Source of the DNA: Nitrospira sp.
GTDB taxonomy: Bacteria > Nitrospirota > Nitrospiria > Nitrospirales > Nitrospiraceae
NCBI GenBank assembly: GCA_015904055.1
Contig: JABMDE010000041.1
Coordinates: 8,363-14,608 of the forward strand
Direction: 5' to 3'
DNA length: 6,246 nt
The notes beneath the pieces are model-generated. The model had not been told where the DNA came from and did not search any database. It saw only the letters and a program-made list of their open reading frames with translations. A program made the position numbers and the translations under genes. Positions 1-5,182 of this stretch are shown piece after piece (the stretch's first letter is position 1; each line of letters begins with the position of its first letter).

Positions 1-375
1 CGGTGGAGTTGTCGAAGAGGTTTACCATTTTGGATTCATTTAATAAAGAGGCGGCGCTGGACAATGAGACGGGATTGGTGTGGGAAATGGTACCGCAGCG
101 AGCGATGACGGTGTGGAAAAACGCCGCTGGTATCTGCGCGAAAAAGACCGTCGGTGGCAAAGGTAACTGGCGTTTGCCCGCCCTCAAAGAGTTGGAGACA
201 TTGGCGGATCACACGATCTATCCTCCCCCAGCCCTCATAAGCGGCCATCCCTTTTCCAACATCGAGCTTCATGGCTATTGGACTTCAACCGAGCATGAAG
301 TTCGACTATGGCATCATCGGTAACGATTTTAAGATCAATAAGAACTTTGTCTGGTGTGTGCGCGATAACAAGTAG
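1..375 (+). pseudogene. DUF1566 (Lcl C-terminal-like) protein, 5'-partial and frameshifted
   Basis: The frame open from the left edge reads as a DUF1566 domain: DNETGLVWE (about residues 20-28 counted from the GTG at 3), then GNWRLPALKELETLAD, GHPFSN and GYWTST. That frame then runs into TAA at 321-323. The family's usual ending, a FDYG-like strand and a terminal VWCVRD, is present in the +1 frame, from about 295 to TAG at 373-375. The two parts are therefore one gene broken between about 290 and 300. Related proteins have roughly 10-12 residues between YWTST and the F of the next strand; only about three remain here, so a deletion of 3n+2 bases fits better than a single-base slip. The GTG at 3 is probably internal, because an export signal or further domains would lie upstream. 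DUF1566 domains occur in secreted or surface proteins of largely unknown function. The gene could be a true pseudogene or an assembly error. Confidence 0.8.
262..305. repeat. 12-bp inverted repeat at the DUF1566 lesion
   Basis: The arms TCGAGCTTCATG (262-273) and CATGAAGTTCGA (294-305) can form a 12-bp stem with 11 Watson-Crick pairs and one G-T pair, around a 20-base loop. The right arm covers the place where the DUF1566 reading frame is lost. This is seen directly; its role in causing the deletion is inference. Confidence 0.7.
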
Positions 376-409
376 CATCAGGAGTGACGCTTAGGTCATT
401 GGCTGATTG

Positions 410-431
410 GGGGGTGGCGCAAGCCACCCCC
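410..431 (+). terminator. GCAA-loop hairpin terminator after the DUF1566 gene
   Basis: A perfect 9-bp stem, GGGGGTGGC with GCCACCCCC, closes on a GCAA (GNRA) tetraloop and begins 34 bases after the TAG at 373-375. The following bases (TGTTCGTCT) are only moderately T-rich, so it is a strong hairpin with a weak U-tract. Its place between two co-directional genes supports transcription termination. The stem is a perfect inverted repeat, so it could also act on the other strand. Confidence 0.65.
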
Positions 432-563
432 TGTTCGTCTCTCCCTGAATCACGCACATCGATACTACTGAAAATTCTGCAATGCTCGGGCTTCTCCCGC
501 AGGTCAGTGTGCTGAATGAACGGCCCGATCTTCGTGCCGATCGCGGTTTCCAGCAAGGAGACT

Positions 564-572
564 GGAGGGGGG
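564..572 (+). promoter_or_regulatory. Ribosome binding site for the small LuxR-type gene
   Basis: GGAGGGGGG lies five bases before the ATG at 578 and decides the start. The longer in-frame option, ATG at 482, has no comparable site and would add about 32 residues with no recognisable fold. Confidence 0.6.
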
Positions 573-577
573 CGACA

Positions 578-784
578 ATGAGTGATGCGCTGTCGGAGAG
601 AGAACAGGCGGTGCTGAGCTGGCTTCAGCACGGCTTGTCCAATAAAGAAATCGGTCTGGCGCCTAGTATCAGTCCGCGGACGGTCCAAAAACATCTGCAG
701 CGTGTGTATCAGCAGCTTGGGGTGCAGACGCGGGCCGAAGCGATTGTCCGCAATCACCGGCGGGCGAGGAATTCCAGGGCATGA
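578..784 (+). CDS. Small stand-alone LuxR/GerE-type DNA-binding protein
   Basis: This 68-residue protein is almost wholly a LuxR C-terminal helix-turn-helix domain. LSEREQAVL (5-13) is the first helix, HGLSNKEIG (18-26) the second, and SPRTVQKHLQRVYQQLGV (32-49) the recognition helix and its end, followed by TRAEAIV (51-57). No receiver, autoinducer or other sensor domain is present, so the layout is like GerE. The start at 578 follows a good ribosome binding site; an in-frame ATG at 482 is possible. Residue 29 is proline in NKEIGLAPSIS, where the family nearly always has leucine (as in KEIAERLFIS); one CTT to CCT change would explain it. This may weaken the fold. The protein may be a small regulator, or the surviving C-terminal piece of a larger EpsA- or response-regulator-like protein. 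Family assignment is firm; activity and target are unknown. Confidence 0.75.
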   Translation: MSDALSEREQAVLSWLQHGLSNKEIGLAPSISPRTVQKHLQRVYQQLGVQTRAEAIVRNHRRARNSRA

Positions 785-941
785 TGGCGAGAGGAGTGAG
801 TTGCAAGGAGCGGCATACGTGGTTCTCTGTACGCCATTCGGTCACTTGTTTATCATGCGAGTAATTGTCTAGAAAGCATGCTCATATGTACTTTGCCGAG
901 ATTTAGCCGGACGGAATGAAGAGGCAGAGAGGGCCCTTCTC

Positions 942-1424
942 ATGAATGAATTAACACATGCAGGAGGGCGGGTGGCATGGCTCCTCGTGGTCGCTCTCTG
1001 CTTGCTTTTAGCCGGCTGCGGGTCTCCAGCGTCTGATAAGCCGGCAAGCTTGGAGTCGCGTGCAGGGAACGGCAAGTCGAAAGACCACACAGGGACGACT
1101 CAGCCGAGCGGGAATACCGGACAGGCCGCCCCACAATCAGTGACAGCGTCAGGCTTTTCCGGCACGACGCAGGAGGGCAACGATGGCGCCTCTTCCTTGT
1201 CGCTTAACATCCCTGCAACAGTCGCCAAAGACCTTGGTTCCCCGGATGCCCGTGACCGGTATCGGGCGCTGGATCACTGGGAGGCCAAACACAGCAAGGC
1301 ACCGCTCGATTCGGTGTTCGAGGCGATGGAGGATGACGATCCTGCCGTGCGGGCCAAGGCCACGGCGATTGTGGAGCAACGCTGGGCAGCGGAGCAGGAG
1401 CGGGAGAAGAGCTCAGGAAGGTAA
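942..1424 (+). CDS. Lipoprotein with a C-terminal HEAT-like segment
   Basis: A 160-residue protein with a lipoprotein signal peptide: the hydrophobic run VAWLLVVALCLLL (11-23) and lipobox LAGC, with Cys26 as the predicted lipidated residue. With Gly after the cysteine, outer-membrane sorting is likely in a Gram-negative cell. Residues 27-85 are low in complexity (Ser, Gly, Thr, Gln, Asn) and probably form a flexible tether. Residues 95-148 (DLGSPDARDRYRALDHW, then DDDPAVRAKATAIVEQRW) look like one or two HEAT-type helical pairs, a protein-binding module. The tail is charged. AGAGAGGG (925-932) lies nine bases before the ATG and is an acceptable ribosome binding site. The cupredoxin-propeller gene follows 121 bases later on the same strand with no terminator visible between, so co-transcription is possible. 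I do not recognise a named gene; a docking or scaffold role at the envelope is inference. Confidence 0.8.
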   Translation: MNELTHAGGRVAWLLVVALCLLLAGCGSPASDKPASLESRAGNGKSKDHTGTTQPSGNTGQAAPQSVTASGFSGTTQEGNDGASSLSLNIPATVAKDLGSPDARDRYRALDHWEAKHSKAPLDSVFEAMEDDDPAVRAKATAIVEQRWAAEQEREKSSGR

Positions 1425-1533
1425 CAAGAAGAACAAGGAGGTGTCTGGTCGTCCGGCGATCAAGTTGAGTCCGGATGAGGGCTTTGTGCAACGTGCCTGA
1501 GTGCGTGTCATGCGTCTGTCAGTATTATGTTGT

Positions 1534-1540
1534 AAGGAGG
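1534..1540 (+). promoter_or_regulatory. Strong ribosome binding site of the cupredoxin-propeller gene
   Basis: AAGGAGG matches the anti-Shine-Dalgarno sequence perfectly and lies five bases before ATG at 1546. It fixes the start there rather than at the in-frame GTG 1501 or ATG 1510, and the resulting protein begins directly with a signal peptide. Confidence 0.88.
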
Positions 1541-1545
1541 CTACA

Positions 1546-3459
1546 ATGAAGTCTGTTCGTGTATTGCCGCTCATTGCAGGGCTGGTGCTGGGCGCAGGGA
1601 ATCTTGCGTTCGCGGCGGATGCCACGTTTAAGGTCACCGATATTCCTGGCCATTGGTTCGATACCGGTGTGGATATTGCTGGAACTCGATCTCTGGCGAT
1701 TATCAACCCGGGCGACACGGTCCATTTTATCCAAAGAAACGGAGAGCCGCGCGATGTCGAAAGCCGGCACACCGTCACGAGTCTGATTTGGCCGTCAGAT
1801 GCGACTCAATTTGCTCCTGGACGGGGAGTGATCGACCAGGAGGAGGCGAATACGCTCAATCACCACGTGACGCTGACCACCCCTGGTCTATATGTCTTTG
1901 TTTGTAAGCTCCATCCCTACATGCTTGGTGGCGTCATTGTGAATGATGCGGCGACCCCCGGTCTCGATCTGGGTGCCAATCTCACGCTGCTCGGACCAAC
2001 CGCTGCCGCACACGTGTCCTTTCCGACCGCAACCGATCTCGGGCTGCGGCTGTTGCGCGCCTTTTTCGTGGTGACGAATCCAGGCAATTGGAAGGACTAC
2101 ACGGAGATTGGTGAAATCTACCAGCCGGTCTATCCATCGGTGATGGTCAACGCCGGTCCCGGCATCGTCGTCAACCTCAAGGATGCGATCCTTGGTCTCA
2201 AAATCGATGGTCAGAGAATACTCCCGCAGAGGAAACCTCAAACGGCGGGGATCGGAGAGGTCTGGATTGATACGGCCTATGAACTGACACGGGGAAAACC
2301 TGAGTGGACCCCGGGCACGATGACCGTCGTATCGGCCACCAAATGGGATGTCACGCGCAAGATCGCGTTGCCTGAGCAGAAGATGAATAACGGCCACAAT
2401 ATGTGGGCCAGCCACGATCAGCAGCAGATCTATCAGACCGAATGGCACGGCAAGAGCCTGTACGTGCTCAATCGAGCCGATGGAGCGTTCTTGCAGGAGA
2501 TCGAGCTGGGGCACGATCCCGCCCATGTCATGACGCGGGTGGACACGCAGCAAGTGCATGTAACGTTGAATGGTGAAGATAGCGTTGCCGAGCTAGACCG
2601 GTTGCCGAATGGCAGGCTCCAGCTCTCGACGAATGGGAATGGTGGATACCTGACTATGTCACAAGGGCCAGGGGCCAAACAAACCCAGCCCCATGCCCAT
2701 TGGATGGGATTTGATGGGAAATCGATGGCAACGCCGAACTCCAACACCAACGATTCGACCCTGTTTGATTTCAACGAATATGTCGTCAGCAACAAGCAAG
2801 CGACCGGCGCGCTCCCGATTGCCACGGGCATGATGCCGGATTCGAGCAAGTACTATGTGTCCAACTACCTGGGCCATACGACCTCTGTGATGTGCGGGCC
2901 ATACCCGAAACCGGCGCTTAGCTGCGTTCCGGGGACGAAGATCAAGGACATCGATCTGTTGCTCAACGGCAACTATGATGTGGCTGCTGGACCACAAGGA
3001 GGCCCGATCGGCGCCCTTCCGATCCAGACACCAGTCAGCCCGGACGGAAAGTTTGTGATCACGGGCAATACCCTCACGGGAACAATCACCATCATTAGAA
3101 CATCGGACGATACACTGGTGAAGATGATTCCCTGCGATCCGGGTTGCCATGGGGTGAACTTCGGTGCCAAGAAAGGCGGCGGGTACTATGCCTATGTTAC
3201 GAGCAAGTTCGCCAACCGTCTGATTGTTTTGGACTACGATCCAAACAACGACGGGAATGTGGATGACGCGGTGATTGCCGGCGCTGTTGTGCTGGCGAAT
3301 GACAATGTGCAGAAGGACGACAAGATCGTCGGGAACCGAGGCCAGGGTGGTCAGGGTATCTTGCCTGTGCCCAATGTCTATAACGGCTGGGTGCAACAGC
3401 TGCCCAATAGCTATAAGGCACAGCTGACACCGGCACAGCAGAATCCGATCGGGCAGTAA
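1546..3459 (+). CDS. Secreted cupredoxin / beta-propeller copper protein
   Basis: A 637-residue exported protein. Residues 1-23 are a Sec signal peptide ending AFA before Ala24. Residues 26-133 form a cupredoxin domain with type 1 copper ligands visible: His75 in SRHTVTS, then Cys120, His123 and Met126 in CKLHPYM. There is one cysteine, not the CxxxC pair of CuA, so a mononuclear electron-transfer site is expected. Residues 165-225 form a linker. From about 235 to 585 the sequence is a YVTN/YncE-like beta-propeller with repeated PDGK/PDSSK-type blade turns (431, 499). Histidines sit near predicted blade starts: His284, His290, His323, His327, His383, His385 and His535. DPNNDGNVD (565-573) resembles a calcium loop. 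Cys450/Cys460 and Cys530/Cys534 could form disulfides. Similar proteins are often labelled copper oxidase. A periplasmic redox role is likely; the substrate is unknown. NosZ combines the same folds in the reverse order, but this is not NosZ. Confidence 0.85.
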   Translation: MKSVRVLPLIAGLVLGAGNLAFAADATFKVTDIPGHWFDTGVDIAGTRSLAIINPGDTVHFIQRNGEPRDVESRHTVTSLIWPSDATQFAPGRGVIDQEEANTLNHHVTLTTPGLYVFVCKLHPYMLGGVIVNDAATPGLDLGANLTLLGPTAAAHVSFPTATDLGLRLLRAFFVVTNPGNWKDYTEIGEIYQPVYPSVMVNAGPGIVVNLKDAILGLKIDGQRILPQRKPQTAGIGEVWIDTAYELTRGKPEWTPGTMTVVSATKWDVTRKIALPEQKMNNGHNMWASHDQQQIYQTEWHGKSLYVLNRADGAFLQEIELGHDPAHVMTRVDTQQVHVTLNGEDSVAELDRLPNGRLQLSTNGNGGYLTMSQGPGAKQTQPHAHWMGFDGKSMATPNSNTNDSTLFDFNEYVVSNKQATGALPIATGMMPDSSKYYVSNYLGHTTSVMCGPYPKPALSCVPGTKIKDIDLLLNGNYDVAAGPQGGPIGALPIQTPVSPDGKFVITGNTLTGTITIIRTSDDTLVKMIPCDPGCHGVNFGAKKGGGYYAYVTSKFANRLIVLDYDPNNDGNVDDAVIAGAVVLANDNVQKDDKIVGNRGQGGQGILPVPNVYNGWVQQLPNSYKAQLTPAQQNPIGQ

Positions 3460-3470
3460 TCGACATGCTG

Positions 3471-3496
3471 GGAAGGCCTGATAGCGATGGCTTTCC
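3471..3496 (+). other. Short hairpin just after the cupredoxin-propeller gene
   Basis: GGAAGGCC (3471-3478) pairs with GGCTTTCC (3489-3496) as 8 bp including one G-T pair, around a 10-base loop. It lies 11 bases after the stop codon, ahead of the much stronger hairpin at 3515-3557. It may help protect the transcript's 3' end or be incidental. Confidence 0.35.
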
Positions 3497-3514
3497 GGCA
3501 GAGCGGTAGGGCGA

Positions 3515-3557
3515 AGGCCCCGGTGACAATGGCTTCATGCCATCGTCACCGGGGCCT
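3515..3557. terminator. Long, very stable hairpin between convergent genes
   Basis: AGGCCCCGGTGAC (3515-3527) pairs perfectly with GTCACCGGGGCCT (3545-3557). After one A/C mismatch the stem continues with ATGGC/GCCAT (3529-3533, 3539-3543) and closes on a five-base loop, TTCAT. Eighteen of 19 positions pair. No T-run follows on either strand, so it is not a textbook intrinsic terminator. Its place 55 bases after the cupredoxin-propeller gene, and downstream of the opposing ccm operon, fits a two-way terminator or an mRNA 3'-end stabiliser. Confidence 0.65.
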
Positions 3558-3642
3558 CGGGCTATCCGGGTAAAGTGTTTGCGCAATAGAGACAGCTAAG
3601 AAGGCCGGATTACATTTACGGGCTCTGTTCAACCATTTCAGG

Positions 3643-3650
3643 AAGGGAGG
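3643..3650 (+). promoter_or_regulatory. Ribosome binding site of a truncated + strand gene
   Basis: AAGGGAGG lies six bases before ATG at 3657. Such a good site directly before a reading frame of only 28 codons suggests that a normal gene once started here. Confidence 0.55.
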
Positions 3651-3656
3651 ACGCGG

Positions 3657-3743
3657 ATGAGGAGATTACAGGGACCCCGGGCCACTGCGATGGCAGGCAT
3701 CACCGCCATGGCGTTGGCCGATTCTGCTCCAGCTTCTTCTTAA
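3657..3743 (+). pseudogene. Gene start cut off after a signal-peptide-like beginning
   Basis: ATG at 3657 opens a 28-codon frame ending in TAA at 3741-3743. Its first 21 residues look like an export signal: a basic start (MRRLQGPR) followed by an Ala/Met/Ile/Leu-rich stretch (ATAMAGITAMALA). From about 3720 the DNA is the reverse complement of ccmI coding sequence, so the last seven residues (DSAPASS) are read from the wrong strand of ccmI. With the good ribosome binding site this looks like the 5' end of an exported-protein gene whose body has been lost at a junction near 3719/3720. It could instead be a chance short frame in a convergent intergenic region. The original product cannot be told. 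Confidence 0.45.
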
Positions 3744-4200
3744 GCCGTTCCATCAGCGTATTGAGCCCCTCCATCATTTGGCGCTCGTCGCCGGCACCGC
3801 CCTGAGCCGCCATCGGCGACGCCGCCGGGTGCGTCATCGCAGCCGGATTGCCCAATGTCCAGTAGAGCACCCCGCTGGCTGCCGGGATGATCATAACTAA
3901 CGAAAGTGCGACAAACCGAAGATTGACGAGCCCTCCGGAAGTCGTCGATGATGTTTCGATGGAACCGGTCTCCTCCAACACGCGGCGCTCCAGCTCATGT
4001 CGAGCCGTTTGATACTGTTCATCCGTCAGCAGCCCGTTGGTGAGATCCTGCTCCAGCTCTGAAAATTGCTGCCGATACACCGGCAGCGTTTTTTCCTGTT
4101 CACTCGTCATCTGCGCCTGGCGCTTCAACAACGGTCTCAGTAGAAGACCGAGGACACAGAGAGTCATGGCCGAAACGATCGTCCAGAATGCAGCGGTCAT
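3700..4200 (-). CDS. ccmI: Cytochrome c biogenesis protein CcmI, C-terminally truncated
   Basis: CcmI is the inner-membrane part of System I that holds apocytochrome c for the CcmF/CcmH heme ligation complex. The start is ATG at 4200-4198, overlapping the ccmH stop as ATGA. The 166-residue product has the family layout: first membrane helix (4-22, FWTIVSAMTLCVLGLLL), cytoplasmic loop with the conserved VYRQQFSELEQDL..GLLTDEQYQTARHELERRVLEE (41-77), and second membrane helix (96-115). A short periplasmic stretch follows, ending in LNTLMERLKKKLEQN (146-160). In relatives that helix leads into (P)xxAxGWxxLxRSY and a TPR domain; here RPTPWR and a stop follow, so the apocytochrome-binding TPR part is missing. 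E. coli puts these functions in a much longer CcmH fusion. Either the gene is broken at about 3720 or a split, short CcmI is used; I favour breakage, because a cut-off gene start meets it from the other side. Confidence 0.8.
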   Translation of the reverse strand: MTAAFWTIVSAMTLCVLGLLLRPLLKRQAQMTSEQEKTLPVYRQQFSELEQDLTNGLLTDEQYQTARHELERRVLEETGSIETSSTTSGGLVNLRFVALSLVMIIPAASGVLYWTLGNPAAMTHPAASPMAAQGGAGDERQMMEGLNTLMERLKKKLEQNRPTPWR

Positions 4201-4658
4201 GAGCGCTTGCCTCCTTCTGCCATGAGTTGTTCGACCTTTCGATGCTCTTCCTCCGATACCGCCACCTCGACGACTTTGTGCGCCCGACGCCGCAACGTAA
4301 TGACCAGCGCCGTGGCTCCGATCGTCAATAAAACAAACGGCCCCACCCACAGCAGCGTGGTCGTGGCCTTTAACGGCGGCCGATACAGCACAAAGTCTCC
4401 GTATCGCGACACAAGAAACTCGATGATCTCTTTGTCGCTCATATTCTTGGCGATCATCTCCCGAACTTCTCGACGGAGGTCCTCCGCCAGCGGAGCGTTG
4501 GAATCGGCCAGGGTTTGATTTTGACAGACCAGGCATCGCAGTTCGACAGCGAGGTGCTTGAGTCGCGCCTCGGCGGCAGGATCATCGGCCAATGGCCTGG
4601 CTTCCCCGGCCCAAGCCGGTCCGGACACACACAATACGATGAGTATGATCCATTTCAT
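4197..4658 (-). CDS. ccmH: Cytochrome c maturation protein CcmH (CycL/NrfF family)
   Basis: The 153-residue CcmH works as a periplasmic thiol-redox protein that keeps the apocytochrome CXXCH cysteines reduced and presents them for heme attachment by CcmF. Residues 1-17 form a signal peptide ending AWA before Gly18. The signature RCLVCQNQTLADSNA carries the redox pair Cys42 and Cys45, followed by the helical bundle (LAEDLRREVREMI, then SDKEIIEFLVSRYGDFVLY). A membrane anchor lies at about 100-122, then a cytoplasmic tail of some 30 residues. Length and order are those of the short, single-domain CcmH found where ccmI is a separate gene. ATG at 4658 overlaps the ccmG stop by four bases, and its own stop overlaps the ccmI start in the same way, so all are translationally coupled. 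Confidence 0.94.
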   Translation of the reverse strand: MKWIILIVLCVSGPAWAGEARPLADDPAAEARLKHLAVELRCLVCQNQTLADSNAPLAEDLRREVREMIAKNMSDKEIIEFLVSRYGDFVLYRPPLKATTTLLWVGPFVLLTIGATALVITLRRRAHKVVEVAVSEEEHRKVEQLMAEGGKRS

Positions 4659-5182
4659 TGTGATTCAAGCTGCTTCACAAGTGGGATAATTTTCTGAGAA
4701 ACTGTGTCAGGATTCAACGGCCCGATCTGCTTATACCGGATCACACCCTGCTTATCGATGACGTACGTTTCGGGAACTCCGTAGACTCCGAAATTGATGC
4801 CGACTCGTCCGGCATCGTCCGTCCCGATAATCAAGTAGGGATTCCCCCATTGCCTCAGCCAGGTCATCGCTTCGTCCGGCTGATCCTTATAATCCATGCC
4901 ATAGATCGGCACTTCCCCGGACCTGGCCAACTCCATCAGCACCGGATGCTCGGTCTTACAACCGCTACACCATGAAGCCCAAAAATTGAGCAGCCACACT
5001 TTCCCCTTCATGTCTGCCGGAGAAAACACTTTCTCGCGATCATAGAGCTGGGGCTGAGAAAAGTCCGGTGCAGCCTTCCCCACCAGGGGAGACGGAATTT
5101 CCCGCGGGTTGAGTTTAAGCCCCACCGCGAGAAATCCAACCACGACGACAAAAATGGATAGCGGCAACAGGAACCGATTCAT
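4655..5182 (-). CDS. ccmG: Thiol:disulfide interchange protein CcmG (DsbE)
   Basis: CcmG is a membrane-anchored periplasmic thioredoxin of System I that passes reducing power to CcmH or the apocytochrome. The 175-residue protein has an uncleaved N-terminal anchor (about 4-22, FLLPLSIFVVVVGFLAVGL) and then a thioredoxin fold. GKAAPDFSQPQL (35-46) is the entry strand, KVWLLNFWASWCSGCKTEHP (61-80) contains the active site Trp71-Cys72-Ser-Gly-Cys75, and GVYGVPETYVID (132-143) holds cis-Pro137 and the GVPE motif typical of CcmG. The CSGC pair lacks the proline of E. coli CPTC; variation there is normal in the family but would affect redox potential. The start overlaps the ccmF stop as ATGA, and its stop overlaps ccmH likewise. 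Identification is firm from motif, length and position between ccmF and ccmH. Confidence 0.95.
   Translation of the reverse strand: MNRFLLPLSIFVVVVGFLAVGLKLNPREIPSPLVGKAAPDFSQPQLYDREKVFSPADMKGKVWLLNFWASWCSGCKTEHPVLMELARSGEVPIYGMDYKDQPDEAMTWLRQWGNPYLIIGTDDAGRVGINFGVYGVPETYVIDKQGVIRYKQIGPLNPDTVSQKIIPLVKQLESQ

Noticed and set aside
482..577. N-terminal extension of the LuxR-type protein from ATG 482
   Set aside because: The added residues show no fold or motif and the ATG lacks a good ribosome binding site, while ATG 578 has one. The extension stays possible but unsupported.
846..873. Promoter-like TTGTTT with a TCTAGA 16 bases later, upstream of the lipoprotein gene
   Set aside because: The -10 element matches the consensus at only three of six positions, so it is no better than chance.
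1523..1528. TATTAT as a -10 element for the cupredoxin-propeller gene
   Set aside because: No -35-like element lies 16-18 bases upstream, and the transcript would begin inside the ribosome binding site.
1501..1545. Longer N-terminus of the cupredoxin-propeller protein from GTG 1501 or ATG 1510
   Set aside because: The perfect AAGGAGG five bases before ATG 1546, and the signal peptide starting there, make the upstream starts implausible.
1888..3396. Long reading frames on the - strand opposite the cupredoxin-propeller gene
   Set aside because: Their translations show no recognisable motif, and the + strand frame is clearly coding with copper ligands and propeller repeats. They are antisense by-products of its codon use.
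1546..3459. Identification as nitrous oxide reductase (NosZ)
   Set aside because: Domain order is reversed, the cupredoxin has one cysteine instead of the CuA CxxxC pair, and no accessory nos genes are present in the window.
4200..4536. CcmI start at 4536, giving a 278-residue product
   Set aside because: That extension is ccmH read in another frame. ATG 4200 gives the proper CcmI N-terminus and the ATGA overlap.
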